Assembly: GCF_002237645.1 (NCBI RefSeq)
Contig: NZ_MJUZ01000022.1
Location: 146,925 to 210,924 of the forward strand
Direction of reading: 5' to 3'
DNA length: 64,000 nucleotides
Source of the DNA: Desulfovibrio sp. MES5
GTDB lineage: Bacteria > Desulfobacterota > Desulfovibrionia > Desulfovibrionales > Desulfovibrionaceae
Shown here one piece after another: positions 37,222-46,496 of the stretch; positions within the stretch are counted from its first letter, which is position 1; each line of letters opens with the position of its first letter. Position numbers and translations under genes: made by a program. A model generated the notes under the pieces. The model had not been told where the DNA came from, searched no databases, and was given only the letters and a program-made list of their open reading frames with translations.

Positions 37222-39689
37222 GACTGTCCTCCTTGCCCGCCGCGCTGCCCGTCCGTGCAGCACTGGTGGCTGTTGATGACGTCCGCAGCCTCGTGACCGC
37301 CGGAACCGGGCACCACCATGCGGTGACACCACGCATCGTGGAGTATGAAACTTTCGCCTTGAGGCTCATATTCTACCCAGAATGCTACCTGACGGGGACG
37401 CCAGGAGCCGAGAATATGACCGTTTTCAAGATTTTTAAAACAGTGCCCGCTGGCCTCGGCCCCGGCCACGGCAGCTTCAATGTCTTCCAGCAGAATATGC
37501 CGTTCTTCCAGCCGGGTCAGCATTTCGGCGCTTATGATGACACTTCCCTTGCCGGGCTCCGGCGCGTCCTGTCCCATCCAGTCCCGCACCAGGCGACGCC
37601 GTAGGGCCGCGCGGTTGGCACGGCGGGCGGACAAACCGGGGCCTTTCTCCCTGCCGGCCCCAGAGCTGGCGCAAGCGGGAAAAAGCAGATCCAGCAGATG
37701 CCAGCATTCCTTGCCGCTGGCCGCCATACGGTCACGGCACATGATGCAGGAGGCAAGGCCCGCATGGGGCAGTTCCTCCGAGCGGTGGGCGGCCATGGCG
37801 TCCGCAAGTTCAGGCTGGGCGCACCACACAAGGCCGCCATAACCGCAGCAGGCTGTGGACGCTCCGGTGAGGCGAGGCTCTTCAATACGCGCTCCCGCCC
37901 GTTGGGCCAGGCTGCGCACCGCCGTAAGCCACGCGCTGTCATGCCGCGCCGTGCAGGGATCCTGAATGGAAAAAACCTCGGGCAGGCCTGCGTCGCAGCC
38001 CCCGGCCATGGCCGGATCGCCAGAAGACGCCGCCTTTTCGTCGGACTGCGGGGGTGAAGAAGGCAACAGGCTGTCTGACAGGCCCATCTGGTCCATAACC
38101 TCCCAAAGCGACAGGGATTCGGCTTCGGGCAGGGATTCGCGCAGGGCGGCAAGACAGGAAGAACAGGCCGCCATTATCCGTGGCTTGCCAAGGCCTTCCC
38201 ACGTCTGACGCAGTTTTGCCGTATGTTCGGCAAAAAGGGTGGCTCGTCCGGCCCACCGGGCAGGAATGCCGCAGCAGGAGAGCATGAGGGCCACGCCGGG
38301 TTCGGGGCCTGCGGCCATACGCTCACGCAACAGGGCGTATACGCGGGCCACCTGCTCCCCGCGTGAAGCCGCAAGCTGGCAACCGGGGAAAAACAGCCAC
38401 GACGGCGCAACGCCGGAGGGCAAGGAAGTGTCGGGCAAAACAAGAGCGCATTCCGGGCCGGAGGCGCTTTCCATATCCTCAAGGGCAAATTCGTGGGCGG
38501 ATGGGGGCATATAGCCTCTCTCCACCATGTCCTCACGCGCGGAGAGGCAAAGCTCGGCCATAGAGAAATTTTCCGGGCAAAGCTCTTCACACTGGCCGCA
38601 CAGGGCGCAGCCGTTGATCAGGGCATTGGCCGTATGCAGGCCCTTGACGATGGAGGCGTTATTGTGAATCTGTCGCGCGTAAACGCGTGGATAGCCTTTG
38701 TATTTTTGCAGATAGACGCATTCGCGCACGCAGATCATACACTGACACTGCAGGCAGCGGGCAGCTTCAGCCACGGCCTCGTCGGCAGTATACACGGCGG
38801 CGGCTGGCTCCACACGCGGTACGGGGGCAATGCCGCGCACGTCCGTATGCAGGGTGCCCTGCTCCTTGTTGCGCGCGGCGGTAAGAGACACGCCACTGGT
38901 CAGGCGCTCCAGCGTCTGGGCGGCGCGCCGTCCCTGCCCGGCCTGACGCGACGATGAGGCAAAACTGTGCCCCGTGGGCGTCACGCTGGGCCAGCCCGCA
39001 CAGCACACTGTATCGCGCCAGTGCAGGGTTTCCTCATCGAGGGCCGCAAGGGCCGGTGCCAGAGCCGGGGCCGCGCCCGCATCCACAAGCACGCCTGCGA
39101 ATTCCGCAGTCGCCTTGTCCAGTAGTGCCTGATCCAGCTCGGCAGCAACGAACTGCACCTTCTGGCGAACTAGAAGATCCATATCTTCGGACAGAAAATC
39201 CTTGGCAAGCGCTCCGTCACCCTCGTTGCGCAGTTGCGGATAGGCTTCAAGCACCGCCTGACCGGGCGTTCCGGCATGGTACACCGTTACGGGATATGCC
39301 TTGCGCGAAAGATCCCAGGCAGCCGCGAGGCCCGCCAGACCCGCCCCAATGATCGCTATGCTGAAGCGCTTGGGCGGCAGGGGCAAGGGGCGGCCCTGCG
39401 GGCCAACCGCCAGCATGCAGGCCAGCTCAAGGCCATGCATGGCAACGCTGCCGCCAAGGTCGCGCCGCAGGCAGACAGTCTCACACGGGGCGTCACAGAT
39501 GCGAGCGATGATGCCGGGCAACGGCAGGTGGCGCTCCACAAGCTTACGGGCCTCGCCGGGCTTGCCCTCGGCCATACGCGCCATGAAGGCACGCACGTCC
39601 AGATCGAAAGGACAGGCTTCGCGGCAGCGCGGAGGGCTTTCCTGCGTACAGCGGGCTTCAATCTCGTGCAGACGTTTTTGATCCATCAT
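37218..39689 (-). CDS. Pyridine-nucleotide-disulfide oxidoreductase / dicluster-binding protein
   Basis: 823 residues with at least four parts. Residues 15-75: Cys-rich GltD/DPD-like cluster domain (CREACPFDLDVRAFM, ICDAPCETVCLRRD). Residues 108-240: dinucleotide-binding fold (SIAIIGAGLAGLAAAWDL). Residues ~310-400: two ferredoxin-like motifs (CLQCQCMICVRECVYL and CALCGQCEELCPE). Then CCG-type domains as in heterodisulfide reductase (FFPGCQL, LSCCGIP, STACCGYGG, SCIMCRDR). The C-terminal ~100 residues (GHILGSWRPRQVAFWVEY) are a separate unassigned module. Likely moves electrons between NAD(P)H, disulfides and the oxidoreductase system. Two start ATGs, 39689 and 39686. Confidence 0.88.
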   Translation of the reverse strand: MMDQKRLHEIEARCTQESPPRCREACPFDLDVRAFMARMAEGKPGEARKLVERHLPLPGIIARICDAPCETVCLRRDLGGSVAMHGLELACMLAVGPQGRPLPLPPKRFSIAIIGAGLAGLAAAWDLSRKAYPVTVYHAGTPGQAVLEAYPQLRNEGDGALAKDFLSEDMDLLVRQKVQFVAAELDQALLDKATAEFAGVLVDAGAAPALAPALAALDEETLHWRDTVCCAGWPSVTPTGHSFASSSRQAGQGRRAAQTLERLTSGVSLTAARNKEQGTLHTDVRGIAPVPRVEPAAAVYTADEAVAEAARCLQCQCMICVRECVYLQKYKGYPRVYARQIHNNASIVKGLHTANALINGCALCGQCEELCPENFSMAELCLSAREDMVERGYMPPSAHEFALEDMESASGPECALVLPDTSLPSGVAPSWLFFPGCQLAASRGEQVARVYALLRERMAAGPEPGVALMLSCCGIPARWAGRATLFAEHTAKLRQTWEGLGKPRIMAACSSCLAALRESLPEAESLSLWEVMDQMGLSDSLLPSSPPQSDEKAASSGDPAMAGGCDAGLPEVFSIQDPCTARHDSAWLTAVRSLAQRAGARIEEPRLTGASTACCGYGGLVWCAQPELADAMAAHRSEELPHAGLASCIMCRDRMAASGKECWHLLDLLFPACASSGAGREKGPGLSARRANRAALRRRLVRDWMGQDAPEPGKGSVIISAEMLTRLEERHILLEDIEAAVAGAEASGHCFKNLENGHILGSWRPRQVAFWVEYEPQGESFILHDAWCHRMVVPGSGGHEAADVINSHQCCTDGQRGGQGGQS

Positions 39690-39803
39690 GGCGTCAACTC
39701 ACTGCAAAACCGGCTAGGTGTGAAGTACGGGCAACAGTCTCTTTCCCAGTCCGGCCCGCGCGTTTTCGCTGCAAGACCTGACATGTTCCCCGCCGCAAAA
39801 ATG

Positions 39804-39841
39804 GAGCGGGGTTTTCGGGGGAGCCCCCGAAAACCCCGCTC
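39804..39841. terminator. Perfect 18-bp hairpin between the oxidoreductase gene and its accessory genes
   Basis: GAGCGGGGTTTTCGGGGG at 39804-39821 and its exact complement at 39824-39841. It lies in the 314-base gap downstream of the aldehyde oxidoreductase gene; with the second hairpin it may partly terminate or process the transcript so the enzyme is made in excess over the accessory proteins. Confidence 0.6.
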
Positions 39842-39918
39842 AAACTTTAGGACAATACGCGACAAGAGCCTGTACCCCTGCGCGCCAGACAAACCAGTGA
39901 TCTTTGCGGGTGAGGGCC

Positions 39919-39978
39919 CGGAGGGAGGGACATTGCAGCGAGTGTGGCGATGCCAGGCGCTGCGCCCCTCCCTCCGGT
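39919..39978. terminator. 12-bp hairpin with long loop
   Basis: CCGGAGGGAGGG at 39919-39930 pairs with CCCTCCCTCCGG at 39967-39978; 36-base loop. The T-run is on the plus-strand side only, so for the minus-strand operon it is not a classical intrinsic terminator. Confidence 0.45.
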
Positions 39979-40003
39979 TTTTTTCCTTTGTTATAACCCT
40001 ACC

Positions 40004-42727
40004 CTACTTGGGCATGGCCTCCAAGACCTTTTCGGGACGCGCGGGCAAATGACGGATGCGCGCGCCGCAGGCATTGTAGATGCCGTTGATGATGGCCGCA
40101 TGCGGGGCGGTGAGGGGCATTTCGCCCACACCGGAAGCGCCGAAGGGGCCATCCTTGCGGTGGGTCTGCACATACACGATTTCCATATCGTCGGGGATCA
40201 TCTTGATGCTGGGAACGCCCGATCCGCCCATGGTGCTGTGCTTCTTGAGGTCTTCGTAATCTTCGGTAAGAGCCAGGCCAACGCCCTGGGCGAGGCCGCC
40301 GTAGATCTGCCCGTCCACCACAAGCTTGTTGCAGAGGGTGCCGATGTCGGCCACGCAGACGATTTTTTCAACGGTGGCTTTGCCGGTGGCCACTTCAACA
40401 GCCACTTCGGAAAGGAACAGGCCGTACATGTAGCAGGCGAAAGGCGAACCCTGGCCCTTGCCGTCGCAGTCCTTGGCAGGCGCAGTCCACTTGCCTTCAT
40501 AGCGCAGCGGGCGGCCTTCGGCCTTCATTTCTTCAGGAGTAAAGAAGCCGCCGCCGGGCTTGCGCATGCCCTCGATGAGCATTTCGCAGGCCACGCGGAT
40601 GGCGTTGCCCGTGACCACCTGTGAACGTGAGCCGCCCGCAGGACCGGAGTTGGGGGTCTTGCTGGTGTCGTTCATGAGCAGGTGAATCTTTTCGGGGGCG
40701 ATCTTCAGGGGACGCAGGGCCTCATGGGCCGTGCCCAGCGAACCGGCGTCAGCGCCCTGGCCGTGGTCTTCCCAGGAGTTGCCCAGGGTCACGCTGCCGT
40801 CCATGTTGAGTTCTACCCAGGCTTCGGAGGTATCCGGCCCGTCAAGGCCAGCGCCGTACACGCCAAGGGCGATGCCCACGCCGCGCTTGACTTCGGCGGT
40901 GGAACGCTCCTTCACGCGCTTTTTGGATTCTTCATAGTAGGGGCGCATTTTTTCGAACATTTCAGGCAGGCTCATAACTTCAGGAACCTGGCCAGAGGGC
41001 GTGGTGTCGCCTTCCTTATAGCAGTTCAAGGCGCGCAGTTCGAAGGGATCCATGCCGAGCTTTTCAGCCAGTTCGTCCATGAGCACTTCAGAGGGGAATT
41101 CCGATTCCGGCGCGCCGTAACCACGGAACGCCGCGCCCCAGCAGTGGTTGGTGGCAACGGTGCGGCCCTGGCCGCGAATGTTGGCGATGCCGTAGCCCGC
41201 GCCGATATACTGCGCGCCACGCAGGGTCAGCAGGTCGCCGAATTCGGAATAAGGACCGTGGTCGACGCTCCAATCCGTTTCCATAGCGAGGATCTTGCCC
41301 TGCTTGTTGGCGGCGTAACGCAGCGTGGTCCAGAAGGGCGAACGCTTGCCGGTGTAGTTCTGCTGCTGCTCGTAGTTGTAGCGCAGATGGCAGGGACGAC
41401 CGGTGGCCATGACGGCCACGCCGATGAGCGCTTCCATAGTGGGGCTGAACTTGTAGCCGAAGGTGCCGCCCGCGGTGTTTTGCACCAGCACGAGATCCTT
41501 GGGGAATTCCAGGCCCAGACCGGGAGCGATCATAAGCGCGTGCAGGTGAAGACCAATGGACTTGGAGTGGATGACCACCTGGCCCTGATCGTTGATGTAG
41601 CCGTAACCCACGTCGGGTTCGATGGGCAGGTGCGGCTGGCGCTGGGTGTAGTAGCTGCCCTCGATCACCACGTTATTGGGATCGTTGAAGAACGGAGCCG
41701 TATCGGCGCCTTTTTCTTCAAACTGGTCATAATAGACGTTGGGGGTGCCGGGGTGAATTTCAATGGCGTCAGGGGCCATGGCTTCAGGGGCGCTCATGTA
41801 TTCGGGCAGCAGTTCCAGGTCAAACTTGACCTTTTCAGCGGCGGCGCGCGCGTTAGCCTCGGAGTCGGCACAAACGATGGCCAGGGCATCGCCGTACTGG
41901 AAGATCTTCTGGTCGTTCAGGATGGGGCGTTCCCAACCGTCACCCTTGTTGGTGGGGAAGGTGATGAGGCCCGTGATGCGGTTTTTGCCCTTCACGTCCT
42001 TGTGGGTCAGCACCTTGACCACGCCGGGCATCTTTTCGGCCTCGGAGGTGTCTATGCCCTTAATGATGGCATGGGATACCTTGGCCTGGGCCAGGGCCAG
42101 ATGCAGGGTGTTTTCAGGCATACGCCCTGCGGCGTCCGCGCCGAATTCGGCCACGCCCGTGACCTTGGCCACAGCGCTGGGACGGGGGATGCTGGTGCCC
42201 CAGATGCGGCCGTCGGCAGGCATCTTGAAGCTGATTTCTTCAACGGTTTTTTCGCCGCGCATGATGGCCGCAGCGTCCATGACGGCGTCCACCAGGGGCT
42301 TGTAGCCCGTGCAGCGGCAGATATTGTGGTTCTTCTGGAACCAGTCGCGCACATCTTCACGGCTGGGCTTGATGTTCTCATCCAGCAAAGCCTTGGCAGA
42401 CACGATGAAGCCGGGGGTGCAAAAACCGCACTGAGCCGCGCCGTGCTGTATCCAGGCATGCTGCAGAGGATGCAGGCAGGCCGGCGTACCGATGCCTTCA
42501 AGAGTAGTAATGGCCGCATTATCAGCCACACGGCTCATCTTGATGATGCAGGCGCGCGACACCTTGCCGTCGACGATGACGGTACAAGCGCCGCACTGCC
42601 CTTTGCCGCAGCCAACTTTGACGCTGGTGAGCTGCAACTGACTGCGCAGCACGTCCACCAGAGTATCATTGGGGCTGACCAGCAAACGCCGGGGAATGCC
42701 GTTCACTACAAGAGTTTTTGGTTCCAT
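40004..42727 (-). CDS. mop: Molybdenum aldehyde oxidoreductase
   Basis: Oxidises aldehydes to carboxylic acids with a molybdopterin cytosine dinucleotide cofactor and two [2Fe-2S] clusters. 907 residues. Plant-type cluster Cys40, 45, 48, 60 (VGCGKGQCGACTV); second cluster Cys100, 103, 137, 139 (QCGFCTPG, NICRCTG). Mo-domain features: GGTFGYKFSP, AFRGYGAPES, SWEDHGQGADAGSLGT, and GVGEMPL with catalytic Glu869. These numbers equal those I know for the D. gigas enzyme. ATG 42727 has AAGGAG upstream; the frame opens at 42787. The preceding gene is a molybdopterin-binding protein, the following genes the maturation cluster. No FAD domain, as in the crystallised enzymes. Confidence 0.98.
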   Translation of the reverse strand: MEPKTLVVNGIPRRLLVSPNDTLVDVLRSQLQLTSVKVGCGKGQCGACTVIVDGKVSRACIIKMSRVADNAAITTLEGIGTPACLHPLQHAWIQHGAAQCGFCTPGFIVSAKALLDENIKPSREDVRDWFQKNHNICRCTGYKPLVDAVMDAAAIMRGEKTVEEISFKMPADGRIWGTSIPRPSAVAKVTGVAEFGADAAGRMPENTLHLALAQAKVSHAIIKGIDTSEAEKMPGVVKVLTHKDVKGKNRITGLITFPTNKGDGWERPILNDQKIFQYGDALAIVCADSEANARAAAEKVKFDLELLPEYMSAPEAMAPDAIEIHPGTPNVYYDQFEEKGADTAPFFNDPNNVVIEGSYYTQRQPHLPIEPDVGYGYINDQGQVVIHSKSIGLHLHALMIAPGLGLEFPKDLVLVQNTAGGTFGYKFSPTMEALIGVAVMATGRPCHLRYNYEQQQNYTGKRSPFWTTLRYAANKQGKILAMETDWSVDHGPYSEFGDLLTLRGAQYIGAGYGIANIRGQGRTVATNHCWGAAFRGYGAPESEFPSEVLMDELAEKLGMDPFELRALNCYKEGDTTPSGQVPEVMSLPEMFEKMRPYYEESKKRVKERSTAEVKRGVGIALGVYGAGLDGPDTSEAWVELNMDGSVTLGNSWEDHGQGADAGSLGTAHEALRPLKIAPEKIHLLMNDTSKTPNSGPAGGSRSQVVTGNAIRVACEMLIEGMRKPGGGFFTPEEMKAEGRPLRYEGKWTAPAKDCDGKGQGSPFACYMYGLFLSEVAVEVATGKATVEKIVCVADIGTLCNKLVVDGQIYGGLAQGVGLALTEDYEDLKKHSTMGGSGVPSIKMIPDDMEIVYVQTHRKDGPFGASGVGEMPLTAPHAAIINGIYNACGARIRHLPARPEKVLEAMPK

Positions 42728-42873
42728 GCGCGACTCCTTTATTGATGAATGCCTGTGTATATGCCGACGCGGGATATCCGCGCTCAAGGCCGTTACTGAC
42801 CGGCGAATACGCCGTGCTGCTCTTCCGGAAGGCAGAGTGATACTTTGATTGCGATACCGTTACGCCCGCGTCT

Positions 42874-43914
42874 CTATTTGCCAAAAGGACACATGGGGTA
42901 AGTGCATTCAGGACAGCCCGAACAAAAACCGCCGTGCCCCAGGGCCGCCACGTCTTCGGGCGTGACCTTGATGCCGGCCAGCAGACGCGGCACCACCAGA
43001 TCGAAAATACTGGCCTTGTGGTACATGACGCAGCCCGGCAGGCCCAAAACGGGCACAGGGCCACGCGGCCCGGCTGCATAGGCCAGAAGAAACATGGCGC
43101 CAGGATATACCGGCGCGCCATAACTGAGGACTTTCGCCCCGGAAGCGCGGATGGCCATAGGCGTTCGGTCGTCCGGATCAACGGACATGCCGCCCGTGAC
43201 CACGATCATATCTGCGCCCTGATGCAAAAAATCCACAATGGCGGATGCCGTCATGGACACCTCATCACTGGTGAGGGTCTGCCCCATAACTGTGCTGCCC
43301 AGTTTGGCGAACTTTTTTTGCAGCACAGGCCCAAAGGCATCCTGAATGCGGCCGTAATACACTTCGCTGCCAGTGGTCACCACGCCCACCTTGGCGTGAG
43401 CAAGAGGCAGCACCTCCACGACGGGGCCGGTGACGCTGGCCTCCATGCGGCGCAGCTTTTCGTCTTCTATCATGAGCGGCACCACGCGTGTGCCCGCCAC
43501 AGGCCGCCCCTTGGTCACAAACTGCATGCTGTGCAGCGTGGCTATGGTAATTTCGCCTAGGCTGTTGATCCTGGTCAGCGCTGGCACATCAATACGCAAC
43601 AGGCCGTCACATGCGGCCAAAAGGTTGATGCGCCCTTCCTTAGGTTCTTCGGCCACAAGGTTGCTGCCCGCCGTGGCGGCCACAATGCGAGCGGCGGCGT
43701 CATTTTCATGCACCATGCCGGGGAGCGGTTCGAAAACATAAAGATGCTCCTTGCCAACTTCGAGCAGCACCTTGATATCTTCGGGCCGAACGACATGCCC
43801 CTTGTGGAAGACCGGCCCCTTGCTCTCACCGGGCACAATCCGCGTTATATCGTGACAAAGAACACTACCCACTGCGTCATGAACGTGTATGGTTTTCATA
43901 CAGGGCTTTGGCAT
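42874..43914 (-). CDS. Molybdopterin-binding protein (MoeA/MogA-domain)
   Basis: 346 residues. N-terminal KTIHVHDAVGSVLCHDITRI resembles the SAF-like start of MoeA; the C-terminal part has VGVVTTGSEVYYGRIQDAFGP and MIVVTGGMSVDPDDRTPMAI, the MoCF-binding fold; a Cys-rich end (CSGCPECTYPMCPFG) is distinctive. ATG 43914 has AGGAG upstream; ATG 43899 is possible. As first gene of the cluster it may deliver or tailor the pterin for the oxidoreductase encoded next. Confidence 0.9.
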   Translation of the reverse strand: MPKPCMKTIHVHDAVGSVLCHDITRIVPGESKGPVFHKGHVVRPEDIKVLLEVGKEHLYVFEPLPGMVHENDAAARIVAATAGSNLVAEEPKEGRINLLAACDGLLRIDVPALTRINSLGEITIATLHSMQFVTKGRPVAGTRVVPLMIEDEKLRRMEASVTGPVVEVLPLAHAKVGVVTTGSEVYYGRIQDAFGPVLQKKFAKLGSTVMGQTLTSDEVSMTASAIVDFLHQGADMIVVTGGMSVDPDDRTPMAIRASGAKVLSYGAPVYPGAMFLLAYAAGPRGPVPVLGLPGCVMYHKASIFDLVVPRLLAGIKVTPEDVAALGHGGFCSGCPECTYPMCPFGK

Positions 43915-43959
43915 GAATTCTCCTGAAATGATGCTTAACCTGATGCTCAGATTAGGCAG

Positions 43960-43987
43960 ATAATACCACCCTCACAACAAAATGCAA
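43960..43987 (-). promoter_or_regulatory. Promoter candidate for the molybdenum-hydroxylase cluster
   Basis: On the minus strand TTGCAT (43987-43982) and TATTAT (43965-43960) are 16 bases apart, giving a leader of about 40 bases before ATG 43914. The rest of the 308-base divergent gap is AT-rich, with a small TGTG/CACA dyad near 44011. Confidence 0.35.
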
Positions 43988-44222
43988 AATAAAATTCAGG
44001 ATTTATAAAGTGTGGACACAATAACCAACTGGTATCTTATGTGTTACATTTTTATTTTCTCCATTTTAACAAAAAGCGTGACTATTAAATCATAGTTAAA
44101 CGATATCATATCCCCCGGGAATTGACAGAGCCCGCGTTCTCTGCGACAGGGAGTGGAAGAAAATGATCCGAAATCACGTCTGATGATCATGGCGCGCCGG
44201 TCAGCCGCCGCCAGGAGTCCGC

Positions 44223-44606
44223 ATGAACACAAACCTCGGCACGTTACGCACACAGCGCTTTCACCGGCTGGCCAACCTGGCTGCCGCCCTTCTTCTCACC
44301 CTGCCCCTGGCCGCCTGCGGCTTTGGCGAAAACCCGCAAAAGGTGGAAACGCCCCCTGGCCCTGTGGAAAACTTCATGATACTTTCCACTCCCGGGCAAA
44401 CCACCGTTGTGGACGATGTACAATTCGGCCAGGGCGTAAGCGTGAGCGTTGACGAAGTCTTCACCTCGGCCAAGGGCGAAAACTGCAAACGCGGCACAGT
44501 ACTGGCCGGGCAGAAGGAAGCCGAAGTGGTGGTCATCTGTCAGGACGAACAGGGCCGCTGGATCATGGCTCCCAGAGTCTGGGGACAGGGCATCTCCAAG
44601 CCGTAA
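44223..44606 (+). CDS. Small lipoprotein of unknown function
   Basis: 127 residues with signal peptide and lipobox LAACG (Cys near 29). The mature part, about 98 residues, includes VVDDVQFGQGVSVSVDEVFTSAKGENCKRG and RWIMAPRVWGQGI. I recognise no domain. It lies 85 bases before a polysaccharide export gene on the same strand and may be part of the same envelope system. Confidence 0.82.
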   Translation: MNTNLGTLRTQRFHRLANLAAALLLTLPLAACGFGENPQKVETPPGPVENFMILSTPGQTTVVDDVQFGQGVSVSVDEVFTSAKGENCKRGTVLAGQKEAEVVVICQDEQGRWIMAPRVWGQGISKP

Positions 44607-44691
44607 TTTCAACGGGGGCTGACCCCGTAACTATTGCAGGCGCGCGGCGCGGCTCAGCCGCGAAACCGCGCGTCTCATCCGTTGGAACACC

Positions 44692-46242
44692 ATGCTGCAA
44701 AAAAACTACTTTCTCGCCATTCTGGTTCTGTTGTCCCTTTGTGGCGCAGCCCAGGCCGAAGACAACGTGCGGCCATACGCGGCCAATCTTTTTCAGGGCA
44801 ATTTCGCCCACAACAAAGAAGGCTCCGTCATCGCCTCCGGCGACCGTGTGGTGGTGCGTCTGTGGGGTGGCGACCTTAACGTCGACCGCACCCTGACCGT
44901 GGGGCCGGATGGACACATGAACCTGCCCGAGGTGGGCGACATGCCCGTGGCAGGGCTTGCCTACGACAAGCTGGTCGACGCTCTGCGCAGCAAACTGGCC
45001 GCCAACGGACACCCCGACGTGCAGATCTACGCCGCCCCCCTGGACGCCCGCCCCGTGTCCATCTTTGTGACCGGCGGCGTAACCCGCCCCGGCAGCTACA
45101 CCGGCGGCCCCAACGATCCCATGCTCAGCTTTCTGGACAAGGCGGGCGGCCTTGACCCTGTGCGCGGAAGCTACCGCGACATCCATCTTATGCGCGACGG
45201 AAAATCCGTAGCAAACCTTGACCTCTACCCCTTTGCCCGCAAGGGCGTGCTGCCCGCCGTGCGGCTGCAGGACGGCGACACCCTGGTGGTGGGCGAAAAA
45301 GGCCCCACAGTCACGGCCACGGGCGTAGTGCGCAATGCGGCGCTTTTTGAATTTCCCAAGGGGCAGGCCACCGGGGCGGCCCTCATCGAACTGGCCGAAC
45401 CCGAAAGCCGCGCCTCGCATATCACCCTCAACGGCACACGCAACGGCGCGCCCTACAGCACATATCTGCCCCTGAAAGACCTGCGCAGCCTGCGCCTTGA
45501 AGACGGCGACAAGGTGCAGTTCATCGCCGACGCCTCGGGCAACACCATAATGGTTGAAGTCCAGGGCGCGGTGCGCGGCGCTTCGCGCTTTCCTGTCCGT
45601 CAGGGCGCGCGCCTGCGCGACGTGAAGAACTTCATTGCCGTGGAACCGGAACGCGCCAACCTTGATGCCATGTACATCAAGCGCAAGAGCGTGGCCGTCC
45701 GGCAGAAGAAGGCCATTGCCGACTCCCTGCGCCGCCTGGAAGAAACCGCCCTCACCGCCTCTTCGGCCAGCACCGAAGAAGCGCAAATACGCGCCAAGGA
45801 AGCCGAAATGGTGTCCAAGTTTGTGGAGCGCGCCAAGGCTGTGGAACCAGAAGGCGTGGTGGTGCTTGAAGGCGGCCCGGACAAGGCCGATCTGAGCCTG
45901 GAGGAAGGCGACGTCATCGTCATTCCCACCAAGAGCGACGTTGTGCTGGTCAGCGGCGAGGTCATGGTTCCCCAGGCCATGCTCTGGGCCAAGAAGAAGG
46001 ATTCGGACGACTACATCAAGAGCGCGGGCGGCCTGACCAACCGCGCGGACAGCGACAAGATTCTTGTCATGCACCAGAACGGCTCGGTGACGCAGGGCGG
46101 CAGCCACATTTCGCCCGGCGACCAGATACTGGTGCTGCCCAAGGTGGAATCCAAAAGCATGCAGGCCGTCAAGGACATCTCCCAGGTGCTCATGCAGGTG
46201 GCCATTTCCGCCAGAGTGCTGCTGGGGCTGCCCTCGCTGTAA
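44692..46242 (+). CDS. Polysaccharide biosynthesis/export protein (Wza-like, SLBB domains)
   Basis: 516 residues. Signal peptide (FLAILVLLSLCGAAQAE). The periplasmic part starts with a Poly_export-like domain (ASGDRVVVRLWGGDLNVDRTLTVGPDGHMNLPEVGDM) and continues with beta-grasp SLBB-type segments such as IFVTGGVTRPGSY, VEVQGAVRGASRFPVRQG and LVSGEVMVPQAMLW. A Lys/Glu-rich helical stretch is near 340-385. No lipobox. Such proteins form the outer-membrane exit of capsule/exopolysaccharide systems; other export genes are not in this window. Confidence 0.88.
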   Translation: MLQKNYFLAILVLLSLCGAAQAEDNVRPYAANLFQGNFAHNKEGSVIASGDRVVVRLWGGDLNVDRTLTVGPDGHMNLPEVGDMPVAGLAYDKLVDALRSKLAANGHPDVQIYAAPLDARPVSIFVTGGVTRPGSYTGGPNDPMLSFLDKAGGLDPVRGSYRDIHLMRDGKSVANLDLYPFARKGVLPAVRLQDGDTLVVGEKGPTVTATGVVRNAALFEFPKGQATGAALIELAEPESRASHITLNGTRNGAPYSTYLPLKDLRSLRLEDGDKVQFIADASGNTIMVEVQGAVRGASRFPVRQGARLRDVKNFIAVEPERANLDAMYIKRKSVAVRQKKAIADSLRRLEETALTASSASTEEAQIRAKEAEMVSKFVERAKAVEPEGVVVLEGGPDKADLSLEEGDVIVIPTKSDVVLVSGEVMVPQAMLWAKKKDSDDYIKSAGGLTNRADSDKILVMHQNGSVTQGGSHISPGDQILVLPKVESKSMQAVKDISQVLMQVAISARVLLGLPSL

Positions 46243-46274
46243 CCTGCGCCCCGCACCACAAGCGATTATTGCGA

Positions 46275-46304
46275 CAAAAAGCCCGGAAACGGGCTTTTTG
46301 TTTT
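46275..46304 (+). terminator. Intrinsic terminator after the export gene
   Basis: CAAAAAGCCCG, loop GAAA, CGGGCTTTTTG (46275-46300) followed by TTTT. A textbook terminator 32 bases after the stop. Confidence 0.9.
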
Positions 46305-46496
46305 GCAAGCCCCTGCAATCCTGTGAGGCGCGGGCGTGCCGTCCAAAACCAGGCCTGCCCGTTTTTGCATCCACAGCACGGTCAAGCCAAACTTAGAGGT
46401 GTGCATTTTATAGGCTTTAGTGTATACTGCCTTCAAGCATACGATCGGCAGGACGCTCCTGCGATGCCGGTTTTCTCATCAGGACGGGAAGAATAC

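Noticed and set aside
40682..42745. A 687-codon plus-strand frame opposite mop
   Set aside because: Antisense shadow of a highly conserved high-GC gene; the translation is His/Gly/Val-rich with no domain, and mop is certain.
44563..46374. A 603-codon minus-strand frame opposite the polysaccharide export gene
   Set aside because: Shadow frame produced by third-position GC bias; no ribosome-binding site and no recognisable motif.
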